Below, in pieces: positions 10,275 through 19,348 of a DNA stretch of 64,000 bases (positions are counted from its first letter, which is position 1; every line of letters starts with the position of its first letter). The translations under genes and the position numbers were made by a program. The notes below the pieces were generated by a model. That model did no database searches. It was not told where the DNA came from and worked only from the letters and a program-made list of their open reading frames with translations. The stretch is from Lichenicoccus sp965213775 (GTDB taxonomy: Bacteria > Pseudomonadota > Alphaproteobacteria > Acetobacterales > Acetobacteraceae): the NCBI GenBank assembly GCA_965213775.1, contig CBDCAC010000001.1, positions 459,598-523,597 on the forward strand. Reading direction: 5' to 3'.

Positions 10275-11126
10275 ATGCAGACAGACATGATCGGGATCTC
10301 GCCGATGAAGCCGGGCTTCGGCGCCGAGATCGCCGGGGTCGATGCGGCGCACGCCGGCCCGGAGATCCTGGCCGGCGTGGTCGAGGCGTTCCACCGGCAC
10401 GGCGCCATTCTGCTGCGCGACCAGTCGATGACGCCCGAGGACCTGCTCCGCTTCGTCGGCCTGTTCGGCGAGCCGGAAGGCCATACGCTGCGGCAATACA
10501 CCCTGCCCGGCCACCCGCAGATCTACGTGCTGTCGAACCGGGTCGAGGACGGGCGGCCGATCGGCGCGCACAACGACGGCGTCGGCTGGCACACCGACTA
10601 TTCCTATCGCGAGCAGCCGGTGATGTGCACCATGCTCTACGCGGTGGAGGTGCCGCCCGAGGGCAGCGACACGCTGATCGCCGATGGCTGCGCCGCCTAC
10701 CAGGCGCTGCCGCCGGGGCGCCGGGCGCAGCTCGACGGCCTGGCGCTGCATCACAGCTACCGCCACTTCATGGAGACGCGCGAGCATGGCCGGCTGACGC
10801 TGAGCGAGCAGCAGAAGCGCGACAACCCCGACGTGGTGCACCCGCTGATCCGCACCCACCCGGCCGACGGCCGCCGCGCGCTGTGGGTGTCGACCGGCAC
10901 CGTCACCGAGATCATCGGCCAGGAGGATCCGTCCGACCTGGGGCTGCTCGACGAGCTGGTGGCGTTCCTGACCCAGGAGCGCTTCGTGCATCGTCACCGC
11001 TGGCGGGTGGGCGACATCCTCATGTGGGACAACCGCTGCACGCTGCACACCGGCACGCTGTTCGACGACACACGCTACATCCGCACCATGCACCGGCTCT
11101 GGGTCAAGGGCGACCGCCCCCATTGA
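10275..11126 (+). CDS. TauD/TfdA-family dioxygenase, second paralogue
   Basis: A 283-residue Fe(II)/2-oxoglutarate-dependent dioxygenase. Iron ligands His106 and Asp108 (GWHTDYSYR) and His258 (CTLHTGTLFDD) are in place, as is the C-terminal Arg-containing RYIRTMHRLWVKG. It shares long stretches with the enzyme at 5294 (for example PGHPQIYVLSN and VEVPPEGSDTL), so the two arose by duplication. The start MQTDMIGISPMKPG is chosen because upstream sequence in this frame is antisense to the extradiol dioxygenase. It is followed by the VOC gene 16 bp later, probably in one transcript. The substrate is unknown. Confidence 0.88.
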   Translation: MQTDMIGISPMKPGFGAEIAGVDAAHAGPEILAGVVEAFHRHGAILLRDQSMTPEDLLRFVGLFGEPEGHTLRQYTLPGHPQIYVLSNRVEDGRPIGAHNDGVGWHTDYSYREQPVMCTMLYAVEVPPEGSDTLIADGCAAYQALPPGRRAQLDGLALHHSYRHFMETREHGRLTLSEQQKRDNPDVVHPLIRTHPADGRRALWVSTGTVTEIIGQEDPSDLGLLDELVAFLTQERFVHRHRWRVGDILMWDNRCTLHTGTLFDDTRYIRTMHRLWVKGDRPH

Positions 11127-11142
11127 TGTCGAGGATCACCCG

Positions 11143-11634
11143 ATGCCCTACCCCAACACGCTGATCTTCGTCGACCTGGCCTCGGACGATCCCGCCGCGG
11201 CGGCCCGCTTCTACGCCGAGGTGTTCGGCTGGCAGGACGATCCGCGGCCCCGGGGCGTCTATCACCGCATGGTGCCGGGGCAGGAGTTCCTCGCCAGGGA
11301 CGGCAGCCCGAGCGGCGTCGGCAATCTGCATCTGGGCATCTTCGACGCTGCCAACGCGCGACCGCATCCGCGCGCCGCGGGAGTGGCGCCGCGGGTGCTG
11401 GACCGCGCGTCGCGACGGGCGCGGGTGTGGATCCTGATCAGCGACGACGATTCCGCCGAGCGCATCCTGTCGGCGGCCGAGGCGCGCGGCGCGGAGATCC
11501 TGTGGCGGGATCATTACTGGCGCGAGTTCAACGGCTTCAACCACGGCCTGCGCGACCCGTGGGGCAACGAGATCGTGCTCTGGGGCAAGGCCAGCCCGGA
11601 GCCGGCGATCCCGCAAGGCTTCACCCGCGAATAG
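11143..11634 (+). CDS. VOC-family (glyoxalase/dioxygenase-like) protein
   Basis: A 163-residue protein with the paired beta-alpha-beta-beta-beta modules of the vicinal oxygen chelate fold. Typical pieces are FVDLASDDPAAAARFYAEVFGW at the start and LRDPWGNEIVLW at the end, where the Glu is a usual metal ligand. Members include glyoxalase I, extradiol dioxygenases and antibiotic-binding proteins. It lies directly after the TauD paralogue, so a role on the same substrate is likely but unproven. Confidence 0.8.
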   Translation: MPYPNTLIFVDLASDDPAAAARFYAEVFGWQDDPRPRGVYHRMVPGQEFLARDGSPSGVGNLHLGIFDAANARPHPRAAGVAPRVLDRASRRARVWILISDDDSAERILSAAEARGAEILWRDHYWREFNGFNHGLRDPWGNEIVLWGKASPEPAIPQGFTRE

Positions 11635-11653
11635 CGCGGCCCGAACGGCCGCG
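11635..11653. terminator. GC-rich hairpin between convergent genes
   Basis: CGCGGCC and GGCCGCG form a 7 bp stem with a CGAAC loop in the 23 bp gap between the convergent VOC and SWIB genes. No T-run follows, so its strength as an intrinsic terminator is uncertain. Confidence 0.4.
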
Positions 11654-11657
11654 GCGG

Positions 11658-12002
11658 CTACTTGAGGTGCTGGGCGAGCAGCTTGTTCATCTCGAACATG
11701 GTGACCTTGTCCTTGCCGAACACCTTTTTGAGCTTGTCGTCGGCGAGGATCTCGCGGCCGTCGGCCGGGTTCTGCAGCTTGTGGGACTTGATGTATTCCC
11801 AGACCTTGCTGACCACCTCGCCGCGCGCCATGGTCCCGCTGCCCACAACCGTCGCCAGGTCGTCCGATACCTGGAGCGGCTGCTGCAGCGCGTTCGGCTT
11901 GTGGCCCGCCTTCGGCTTCTCGACGGCGGCGGCCTTCGGCGGCGGCGCCTCGACCTTCGGCTTCTTCGGCGCGGCGGTCGTCTTGGTGGGGGCTTTGGTC
12001 AT
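11658..12002 (-). CDS. SWIB/MDM2-domain protein
   Basis: A 114-residue basic protein. Residues 1-35 are a Lys/Pro/Ala-rich tail (TKAPTKTTAAPKKPK) of the histone-H1-like type seen in DNA-binding proteins. Residues ~40-114 form a complete SWIB domain: LQVSDDLATVVGSGTMARGE, VWEYIKSHKLQNPADGREI and DKLKKVFGKDKVTMFEMNKLL. In eukaryotes this fold occurs in chromatin remodelling subunits; bacterial free-standing copies are known but their role is poorly defined, with DNA compaction or topology as guesses. It is encoded alone, with a ribosome site GGAGGAAACC before the start. Confidence 0.9.
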   Translation of the reverse strand: MTKAPTKTTAAPKKPKVEAPPPKAAAVEKPKAGHKPNALQQPLQVSDDLATVVGSGTMARGEVVSKVWEYIKSHKLQNPADGREILADDKLKKVFGKDKVTMFEMNKLLAQHLK

Positions 12003-12148
12003 GGTTTCCTCCGGTGCTTCGTCGAGGCGTGACGGACTCGACGCGCTTCGATCTGGGGCGGCGTATCAGAACCGTAACTATGCAGGTTTTCATCGGCTCG
12101 CGTGATGGTCAAGATGCCGCGCTCGCTTCGCACGCAATCGCCGCCGCT

Positions 12149-14101
12149 TCAGGCCGGCCCGATGCGCCAGCAGGCGAGGTCCTGCGGCGCGATGGTCGGG
12201 CCGCCGATCAGGAACGACCGGCTGCCCGCGCCGGCCGGCTCCGGCAAGGTCCAGGACCCAGGCCCGTAATTGAAGGCGAACGCCACGTCGCCGCATCGCC
12301 GCAGCCGCACCCCGGTGGGCAGCTCGACCGGCTCCAGCCGGGCCGCCGCCAGCAGGTGACGCACCGACGCCTCCAGCAGGGCGGCATCCGGCCAGCAGGC
12401 GAGGTAGGTGAAGCGGCCGGCCTCGATGGCGGCCGGATCGCCGTCCTCGAAGCGGGCGAGCACGGCGGCGGGTGTCTCGACCCGCTCGCGCCAGCGCCGC
12501 GCCGCGCCGGCCAGCGCTCCGGCGACGGGATGCGACAGGCCGGGGCGCAGCGAGGCGACCTCGGTGACGCGCAGCGGGAGCAGCGCCTGCAGCGGCCCGG
12601 GCGGCAGCTCGGCCGGGATCTCGAAGTTGGCGGTCTTGGAGCCGGTGCGCGGCCCGATCAGCACCGCCGCCTCGCTGTCGCGCAGCGCCGCCAGTGCGGC
12701 GTCCGACAGGTGCGGCAGGCTCGGCACCAGCACCGCGCGGTAGCCGGCGAGCGAGGCGCCGGGTGCCACCAGGTCGACATCCTGCCCCAGCCGGCGCACC
12801 GCCTCGTACCAGCGGAAGCACAGCTCGAAATAGCCGAAATCGGCACCCTGCGGCTGCATGCCGGTGATCCAGGCGGCCTCGTAGTCGAACACCAGCGCCA
12901 CCCTGGCGGCCTCGCTCGCCGGCAGCGTGCCCGCCACGCGCAGCTCGGCCGCGACCTGCAGCGCCTCCGCCCCGCCCGGCGAGCGCGAGCGGTCCGGCCG
13001 CTGCAGCCCGGCATGCATCTGCTCCTGGCCGAACGGGCACTGCCGCCAGCGGAAATAGCAGACCAGCTCCGCGCCGTGCGCGAACGCCTCCCAGCTCCAC
13101 AGCCGCACCATCCCGGGCTTCGGCACCGGGTTCCACGGCGCCCAGTTCACCGGCCCGGGCTGCTGCTCCATGATCCAGAACCGGCCGCGGCCGATGCCGC
13201 GGTACAGGTCGTGGTGGAATGCCGCCATATCGGGATGCGCGGTCTCGGCGAACAGGTCCAGCTCGGCCTGCTCGAAGCCGAACTGATCGGTGAAGCCGAG
13301 CGGGTAGGAGTCCCACGTGGCGAAATCGAGCTCGCTGCCGACCGCGTGATGGTCGAACTCGGTGAAGCGGCCCATAAAGTTGTGGGTGACGAAGCGGCCG
13401 GGCGAGCGCGCGCGCAGGATCTCCGCCTGCATCCGGCAGTACGCGCGCACCTGGTCGGAGCAGAAGCGCTGGAAATCGAGCCGCGCCGCCGGCGCCGTCT
13501 CGGTCACGGCGGCCACCGGCAGCGTCACCTCGTCGAAGCCGCGGAGCTCGGCCGACCAGAACACGCCGCCCCAGGCCAGGTTGAGCTGCGCGACGCTGCC
13601 GTACCGCCGCTCCAGCCAGAGCCGGAAGGCGCGCAGGTCTTCGGGCCCGTACGAGCGCACCGTGTCGTGGCAGCCGAACTCGTTGTCGATCTGCCAGCCG
13701 ACCACCGCCGCCACCTCGCCGTAGCGCGCCGCCATCGCCTCGACGATGCGCCGGCTCTCGCGGATCCAGGCTGCGGACGAGAAGCTGCTGTGGCGGCGCG
13801 AGCCGAAGCCGCGGGTGCGGCCGTCCTTGCCCACCGGCAGGATGCCCGGCTCGCGGTCGATCAGCCATTTCGGCGGCGTCGCGGTCGGGGTGCCCAGCAC
13901 CACGCTCAGGCCGGCCTCGCCCAGCACCGCGACCGCGCGGTCGAGCCAGGCCCAGTCGAAGCGGTCCGGCTCGGGCTCGATCCGGCCCCAGGCGAACTCC
14001 GCGATGCGCACATGGCTGATGCCGGCCTCGCGCATCGCGCGTGCATCCTCCGGCCACCAGGCCTCCGGCCAGTGCTCGGGATAGTAGCAGACGCCCAGCA
14101 T
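12149..14101 (-). CDS. GH42 beta-galactosidase
   Basis: A 650-residue glycoside hydrolase of family 42 that releases terminal beta-galactose. The TIM barrel begins at MLGVCYYPEHWPEAWW. The acid/base Glu141 is in GWQIDNEFGCHDT and the nucleophile Glu312 in FWIMEQQPGPVNW; a trimerisation-like alpha/beta domain and a small beta domain follow. The start at 14101 has a GGAGGAGCCACC ribosome site; the other option at 14119 overlaps the GH36 stop by four bases. There is no signal peptide, so it acts in the cytoplasm on sugars brought in by the ABC importer of the same operon. Confidence 0.93.
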   Translation of the reverse strand: MLGVCYYPEHWPEAWWPEDARAMREAGISHVRIAEFAWGRIEPEPDRFDWAWLDRAVAVLGEAGLSVVLGTPTATPPKWLIDREPGILPVGKDGRTRGFGSRRHSSFSSAAWIRESRRIVEAMAARYGEVAAVVGWQIDNEFGCHDTVRSYGPEDLRAFRLWLERRYGSVAQLNLAWGGVFWSAELRGFDEVTLPVAAVTETAPAARLDFQRFCSDQVRAYCRMQAEILRARSPGRFVTHNFMGRFTEFDHHAVGSELDFATWDSYPLGFTDQFGFEQAELDLFAETAHPDMAAFHHDLYRGIGRGRFWIMEQQPGPVNWAPWNPVPKPGMVRLWSWEAFAHGAELVCYFRWRQCPFGQEQMHAGLQRPDRSRSPGGAEALQVAAELRVAGTLPASEAARVALVFDYEAAWITGMQPQGADFGYFELCFRWYEAVRRLGQDVDLVAPGASLAGYRAVLVPSLPHLSDAALAALRDSEAAVLIGPRTGSKTANFEIPAELPPGPLQALLPLRVTEVASLRPGLSHPVAGALAGAARRWRERVETPAAVLARFEDGDPAAIEAGRFTYLACWPDAALLEASVRHLLAAARLEPVELPTGVRLRRCGDVAFAFNYGPGSWTLPEPAGAGSRSFLIGGPTIAPQDLACWRIGPA

Positions 14102-14115
14102 GGTGGCTCCTCCGG

Positions 14116-16260
14116 TCATGGGTTCAGGCAAGCCGACAGCTCCAGCAGCAGCGCCGTCTCGGGCTGCATCTCCGGCAGTGCGATGCCGGCGTCGGCGAGC
14201 AGCGCCCCCGGCAGCACCAGCCCGTCCGCGAACAGCCGCTCCTGCGAGGCCGACAGCGACACCTCGAGCCGCTGCGGCGGCGGCGCGTGCAGGCGGTAGG
14301 ACAGCGACGGGTCCAGGCCGGGCAGCACCAGGGGCGGGGCGCGCGACGCATCGGTGCGCTCCTGTGCCACCAGGAACGCGGCGTGGCGGCGGTCGGGCGC
14401 CACCACGCCGCGCAGCGAGCGCCCGGCGCGGGCCGCGCACGCCTGGTGCAGCCCGCCATGCAGCAGCGGCCGCAGCCGCTTGTGCAGCGCGATCCAGGAA
14501 GCGAGCTCGTCGCGCGACGCAGCGTCGAGCAGCGTCGGATCCAGCTCCACCCCGAGATGGCCGAACAGCGCCACCGCGGCGCGGAAGCCGAGTGTGTGCT
14601 GGCGCCCGGTCTGGTGGTTCGGCGAGGCCGCGACGTGCGCGCCCATCAGCTCCGGCGGCAGCAGCCGCGAGAAGCCGCGCTGGATCGACAGCCGCTCCAG
14701 CGCGTCGGTGCAGTCCGAGGTCCAGACCCGGTGGGTGCGGCGCAGGATGCCGAGGTCGGGCCGGCCGCCGCCGGAGGAGCAGCTCTCGATCTCCAGCGCC
14801 GGGTGTTCCGCCAGCAGCCGGTCGAGCAGCGCGTAGGCCGCCAGCAGGTGGCGCCGATAGGCCGGCCTGCCTTCGGCGTCGCCCGCGGCCACGAAGTCGC
14901 GGTTCATGTCCCATTTCAGGTACGAGATCGGGTGCGCGCGCAGCAGCCCGTCGAGCTCCGAGAAGATGCGCTCGGCGATCTCCGGACGGGTCAGGTCGAG
15001 GATCAGCTGGTGCCGCGAGAGATGTGTCGGCCGGCCTTCGACGCGCAGCACCGCCTCGGGATGGGCACGCGCCAGGTCGCTGTCCGGGTTGACCATCTCG
15101 GGCTCGACCCAGAGGCCGAACTCCATCCCGAGCCCGTTCACCGCCTCGATCAGCGGACCGAGCCCATGCGGGTACTTCACCGGGTCGGGACGCCAGTCGC
15201 CGAGTCCGGCGCGTGGGTCGTTTCGCGCCGCCATCCAGCCGTCGTCGAGCACGAAGCGCTCGATGCCGATCGCCGCCGCCGCCGCCGCCTGCGCCACCAG
15301 CCGGTCATGGTCGTGGTCGAAGTAGTTGCCCTCCCAGGTGTTGAGCGTCACCGGGCGCGGCCGCATCGCGCCCCCCGGCTCGTCCCCCGGCCAGCGCAGC
15401 ACCTGGCGGCGCACGCCGTCATGGAACCGGCGCGACAGGCCGGCGAGCCCGTCAGGCGACAGCGACGCGTAGGCGATGGGCGTCCGGTACGCCTCGCCCG
15501 GCGCCAGCACCACCTCGCCCGGATGCAGCCACTCGCCGGTGGTGAGCAGCACCCGGCCATCCTCCAGCCGCTCGGCGACGGTGCGGTGGTTGCCGCTCCA
15601 GCCGAGATGCACGCCGTGCACCAGGCCGCGATCCTCGTCGAAGCCGGCGATCCCGGCGATCAGCGCGCCGAAGCGGTCGTGCATGCGGCCGCGCCGGTTC
15701 TCCGACGCCCAGGCGCCGCTGTCGAGCGACACCCGGCGCTCGCTGAACTCCATCCCCCAGCGCCCGTCGAACACCAGCAGCTCGTCGGCGCCGGCCGGCA
15801 GCAGGAACACCCCGGCCGCGAGCCGTTCCAGCTGCAGCGGCGTCTCGCCCGCATTGCTCAACCGCGCGTGCATGCTCAGCAGGTCGCCGTCCGGGGGCAG
15901 CGCCAGGGTCAGCTCGAGCAGCAGCCGCGCCACCGGATCGCGCGCCGCGATGCGCAGCGCGCCAGCTTCGGCCTGCACGGCCACGTCGGTGAAGTCGGCG
16001 GTCCAGTCGATGCCGCCGCGGCTCGCGACCAGCGCCGGCGCACGCAGCGCGCCGGTGCCGAGTGTGGGCATCAGCACCGCCTCGACATGGTCCGCGTCGA
16101 GCCCGTTGCGTCGCGTCGCGCGGTCGCGCAGCGCCGCCACGCCGTCGAGGTCGAGCCCGTCCGGCAGGCGGGTGCCCCAGTAGACGATCTCCGGCAGCTC
16201 ACGCGCGCGCTGCAGCAGCAGCAGCGTCGTCGCCGCGCCGTCGAGCCGGTGGCTGGTCAT
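14116..16260 (-). CDS. GH36 alpha-galactosidase
   Basis: A 714-residue clan-D hydrolase that removes alpha-1,6-galactose from oligosaccharides such as melibiose or raffinose. An N-terminal beta domain (residues 1-300) precedes the TIM barrel (about 305-620): VLDDGWMAARND, FGLWVEPEMVNPDSDL, then the nucleophile Asp451 in YLKWDMNRD and the acid/base Asp516 in VWTSDCTDALERL. The substrate-binding CSSGGGRPDLG is present. The ATG at 16260 overlaps the permease stop as ATGA, which fixes the start. No signal peptide is seen, so it is cytoplasmic. Confidence 0.93.
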   Translation of the reverse strand: MTSHRLDGAATTLLLLQRARELPEIVYWGTRLPDGLDLDGVAALRDRATRRNGLDADHVEAVLMPTLGTGALRAPALVASRGGIDWTADFTDVAVQAEAGALRIAARDPVARLLLELTLALPPDGDLLSMHARLSNAGETPLQLERLAAGVFLLPAGADELLVFDGRWGMEFSERRVSLDSGAWASENRRGRMHDRFGALIAGIAGFDEDRGLVHGVHLGWSGNHRTVAERLEDGRVLLTTGEWLHPGEVVLAPGEAYRTPIAYASLSPDGLAGLSRRFHDGVRRQVLRWPGDEPGGAMRPRPVTLNTWEGNYFDHDHDRLVAQAAAAAAIGIERFVLDDGWMAARNDPRAGLGDWRPDPVKYPHGLGPLIEAVNGLGMEFGLWVEPEMVNPDSDLARAHPEAVLRVEGRPTHLSRHQLILDLTRPEIAERIFSELDGLLRAHPISYLKWDMNRDFVAAGDAEGRPAYRRHLLAAYALLDRLLAEHPALEIESCSSGGGRPDLGILRRTHRVWTSDCTDALERLSIQRGFSRLLPPELMGAHVAASPNHQTGRQHTLGFRAAVALFGHLGVELDPTLLDAASRDELASWIALHKRLRPLLHGGLHQACAARAGRSLRGVVAPDRRHAAFLVAQERTDASRAPPLVLPGLDPSLSYRLHAPPPQRLEVSLSASQERLFADGLVLPGALLADAGIALPEMQPETALLLELSACLNP

Positions 16261-17111
16261 TCCTTTACCGCTCCCAAGGTGAGGCCGGAGATGAAGTGCC
16301 GCTGCATCAGGAAGAAGATCGCGACCGACGGCGCGGCGGCGACCAGCGCCCCGGCCGACATCAGCTGCCACGAGGCCAGCCACATGCCCTGCAGCGCCTG
16401 CAGCCCGGCGGTGATCGGACGCGCGCTGTCGGACTGCACCAGCACCAGCGCCCAGAAATAGTCGTTCCAGATGAAGGTGAATTCCAGCACCGCGAGCGCC
16501 GCGAGCGCGGGGCGCACCAGCGGCAGCACGATCCGGCTGAAGATCGCGAACTCGCCGGCGCCGTCCATGCGCGCGGCCTCGATCAGGCTGTCCGGCAGCT
16601 CGCGCATGAAGTTGCGCATGAACAGCGTGCAGAACCCGGTCTGGAAGGCGACGTGGAACACCACGAGCGCCCAGATCGTGTTGTACAGCGGGAACACATG
16701 GATCATCAGGTCCCGCACCGGGATCATCAGGATCTGGAACGGCACGAAGTTGCCGGCGATGAACACGGCCAGGATGGCGGTGTTGCCGCGGAAACGGAAC
16801 TTCGACAATCCGAAGCCGGCGAAGGTGGACAGCACCAGCGTGCCGATCACCGCCAGCACCGTGATCTCCATCGAGTTGCGCAGATACTCGCCCATCGGCG
16901 ACGAGGTGAACACCGCCTCGTAGTTGCCGATCAGGTTGCTGCCGTGCGGCCAGCCCCAGTAGTTGCCGCGCGCCAGGTCGGCGGCGGTGCGCGCCGAGGT
17001 GAGGAAGATCGCCAGCAGCGGCAGCAGCCAGATCAGCAGGCTGAACGGCAGCGCCACGCGATACAGCGCCCGCGCGCCGGGCGATGCGGTCTGGATCGGG
17101 CGTGGGAACAT
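16257..17111 (-). CDS. carbohydrate ABC transporter permease (MalG type)
   Basis: A 284-residue inner-membrane permease of the carbohydrate-uptake (CUT1) group. Six membrane segments are visible, the first at YRVALPFSLLIWLLPLLAIFL, and the ATPase-docking EAA motif is EAARMDGAGEFAIFSRIVLP. The start at 17111 shares one base with the stop of the partner permease (TGATG) and the stop overlaps the GH36 start, so the genes are translationally coupled. The partner is the permease at 17111-17989. Confidence 0.92.
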   Translation of the reverse strand: MFPRPIQTASPGARALYRVALPFSLLIWLLPLLAIFLTSARTAADLARGNYWGWPHGSNLIGNYEAVFTSSPMGEYLRNSMEITVLAVIGTLVLSTFAGFGLSKFRFRGNTAILAVFIAGNFVPFQILMIPVRDLMIHVFPLYNTIWALVVFHVAFQTGFCTLFMRNFMRELPDSLIEAARMDGAGEFAIFSRIVLPLVRPALAALAVLEFTFIWNDYFWALVLVQSDSARPITAGLQALQGMWLASWQLMSAGALVAAAPSVAIFFLMQRHFISGLTLGAVKE

Positions 17112-17989
17112 CAGCGTCGCTCCCGGCGCAGCATGTAGAACAGGAAGAACGCGATGTAGACATCCATGATCGCGAACAGCACCACCGCGATCGCAGCACC
17201 GTAGCCGTAGCGGAACGACAGGAAGGTCTGCTCGTACATGTAGTAGGCCAGCACCGCCGAGCTGTCGTACGGGCCGCCCTTGGTCATGATCGAGACCAGG
17301 TCGAACGAGCGCAGCGCGCCGACCACCGACACCACGACCGCGATGAAGGTCGCGGGCCTGAGCTGCGGGATGATGATGTTCCACAGCATCCGCCAGCCGA
17401 CCGCGCCGTCCATCCGCGCGGCCTCCACGATCTCGCCGTTCACCGCGGTCAGCCCGGTCAGGTACAGGATCATGCAGTACGCGGTCTGCGGCCACAGACC
17501 TGCCACGATCACCGCCGGGGTCGCCCAGCTAGCACTGCCGAGCAGCTCGACGCTGGGCAGGCCGAGGGCGCGGAGCCCGACATCGAGCAGGCCGAAATCG
17601 CCGTTGAAGAACCAGGAGAACACCAGCCCGACCACCACCTGGGAGATCACGAACGGGAAGAAGAACAGCGACTTGTACAGCCGCATGCCGAGCACGTTCT
17701 GGTTCAGGAACAGCGCGATCGCGAGCCCGAACACCGGCGCCAGCATGTAGGCGAGCAGCCACCAGATGTTGTTGACCAGTGCCGTGTAGAACACGTCGTC
17801 GCCGAACAGCTCGACATAGTTGCCGAGCCCCACCCAGCGCATCGGGTGCACGCCGTCCCAGTCGTGCAGCGAGACCCAGATACTGTCCGCGATCGGCCAC
17901 AGCACGAACACGGCGAAGAACAGGGCGGCGGGCGCGATGAACAGCAGCGGCGTCGCCGTCCGCCGCATCCCGATGGCGGAGCCGGACAC
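17111..17989 (-). CDS. carbohydrate ABC transporter permease (MalF/UgpA type)
   Basis: A 292-residue CUT1 inner-membrane permease. Hydrophobic segments begin at TPLLFIAPAALFFAVFVLWPIADSI and the EAA loop reads EAARMDGAVGWRMLWNIIIPQLRP. It lies 8 bp after the sugar-binding protein gene and overlaps the second permease gene. Together these form the channel of a galactoside importer. The gene for the ATPase of this transporter is not in the operon, so it must use an ATPase encoded elsewhere. Confidence 0.92.
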   Translation of the reverse strand: MSGSAIGMRRTATPLLFIAPAALFFAVFVLWPIADSIWVSLHDWDGVHPMRWVGLGNYVELFGDDVFYTALVNNIWWLLAYMLAPVFGLAIALFLNQNVLGMRLYKSLFFFPFVISQVVVGLVFSWFFNGDFGLLDVGLRALGLPSVELLGSASWATPAVIVAGLWPQTAYCMILYLTGLTAVNGEIVEAARMDGAVGWRMLWNIIIPQLRPATFIAVVVSVVGALRSFDLVSIMTKGGPYDSSAVLAYYMYEQTFLSFRYGYGAAIAVVLFAIMDVYIAFFLFYMLRRERR

Positions 17990-17997
17990 GCGGTGCG

Positions 17998-19251
17998 TCA
18001 GTTCGTCGGCTGGTAGATGCGCAGGCGCGCGCGGTCGATGTCGGCGAGGATCCGGTGCAGGCGCGACGGGACCACCATGAACTCCTGGAAGCCCTTCATC
18101 GCCAGGGTGGCCAGGGCCTCGTTGGTGTCGCGGTCGAAGAACTGCGCATGGTCGGGCGTATCGGCGAGCAGCTTGCGGCCGGCGATCAGGAACCGGTCAT
18201 CGACCACCTGCGCCTGGCCGTTGGCCGGGATCTGCATCTCGTACTTGTTGATAAGCGTCTGCACGTCCGGCTGCATCATGAAGGCGAGGAACTTCATCGC
18301 CCCGGCCTGGTTCGCCGCCCCCTTGGGGATCGACACGCTGTCCATCGGCGCGTCCTCGGCGGGGCCGACGCCCGGCTTGATGTTCGGGAAACGCTCGAAC
18401 TGCATGACCGGCGCGAGCTCGGGCGGGAAGTTGGCGGTGATGAAGTTGCCGATCAGCATCATCGCGGCGCGCCCCTGGAACAGCACCGACTGGCTCTCCT
18501 GCATGCTCAGCTCGGTATGGTCCTTGACGAAGCATTTATGATCGAGCATCTGCTTCCAGTGCGCGAACACGTCGAGCACCTTCGGGTCGAGATACGACAT
18601 CTTCCCCGACGCGAGCTGCATGTGCGAAGCATAGCCGTTGATGCGCAGGTCGAGATAGTCGAACCATCCGGCCGTCGGCCAGAGATCCTTCGAGCCGAGC
18701 GCGATCGGCGCCACACCGATGGCGTTCAGCTTGTCGCAGGCGCCGAGCAGGTCGTCCCAGCTGGTGATCGGGCCGACCCCGGCCTTCTTCAGCAGGTCGC
18801 CGCGCAGATACAGGCCCCACTGATACTGCGTGTACGGCACCGCGTACTGCTTGCCGCCATCGGTGACCAGGTCGACCGCGGTGTTGCCGAAAGCCTGCTT
18901 CATCGGCGCGGTCCAGAGCGTGCTGACGTCGGCGAGCAGGCCGGGCTGCACGAACTGACGCATCCGGGTGCCGGTGTACCAGAGCACGACATCCGGCGGC
19001 TCGGAGGTCAGCCAGTTGCGGATCGACTGCTTGTAGCTCTCGTGGTCGTAGACGTTGAGCGTCACGTGGGTGCCGGGATTGGCCGCCTCGAAGCGCTTCA
19101 CCACGTCCTGGAACGCGGCCTTTGGCTTGGGATCGGAGGTGTCCGCGTTGACGATGAGGGTGTCGGCGCGGGCAGCGCCCGATGCCGCGCCGCCGAGCGC
19201 CAGGGCGACGAGCGACGCCAGGCGGACGGCGAGCCTGAACGACTTGGACAT
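17998..19251 (-). CDS. sugar ABC transporter substrate-binding protein
   Basis: A 417-residue periplasmic solute-binding protein of the CUT1 group (family 1). A signal peptide ends GAARA before DTLIVNADTSDP. Typical features are VVKRFEAANPGTHVTLNVYD near the N-terminus and the GRAAMMLIGNF segment that lines the sugar site. AGGA lies 1-2 bases from a start at 19251 and GGGAG lies farther upstream. It is the first gene of the galactoside operon and would capture alpha- and/or beta-galactosides for the two cytoplasmic hydrolases. Confidence 0.92.
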   Translation of the reverse strand: MSKSFRLAVRLASLVALALGGAASGAARADTLIVNADTSDPKPKAAFQDVVKRFEAANPGTHVTLNVYDHESYKQSIRNWLTSEPPDVVLWYTGTRMRQFVQPGLLADVSTLWTAPMKQAFGNTAVDLVTDGGKQYAVPYTQYQWGLYLRGDLLKKAGVGPITSWDDLLGACDKLNAIGVAPIALGSKDLWPTAGWFDYLDLRINGYASHMQLASGKMSYLDPKVLDVFAHWKQMLDHKCFVKDHTELSMQESQSVLFQGRAAMMLIGNFITANFPPELAPVMQFERFPNIKPGVGPAEDAPMDSVSIPKGAANQAGAMKFLAFMMQPDVQTLINKYEMQIPANGQAQVVDDRFLIAGRKLLADTPDHAQFFDRDTNEALATLAMKGFQEFMVVPSRLHRILADIDRARLRIYQPTN

Positions 19252-19348
19252 TCCTGTTCTCCCACGCGGCCCTTATGGTCTCGGGCCGTTGCAGGCAGTT
19301 CTGGCACGGCCCGGGTGGCTTGTCGTCCGGTTTGGCGTTACGGATCTC

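Noticed and set aside
14116..17199. A 1027-residue frame that would fuse extra sequence to the GH36 enzyme
   Set aside because: The first ~313 residues lie in a shifted frame of the permease gene and have no motifs. The ATGA overlap at 16260 gives the natural GH36 start.
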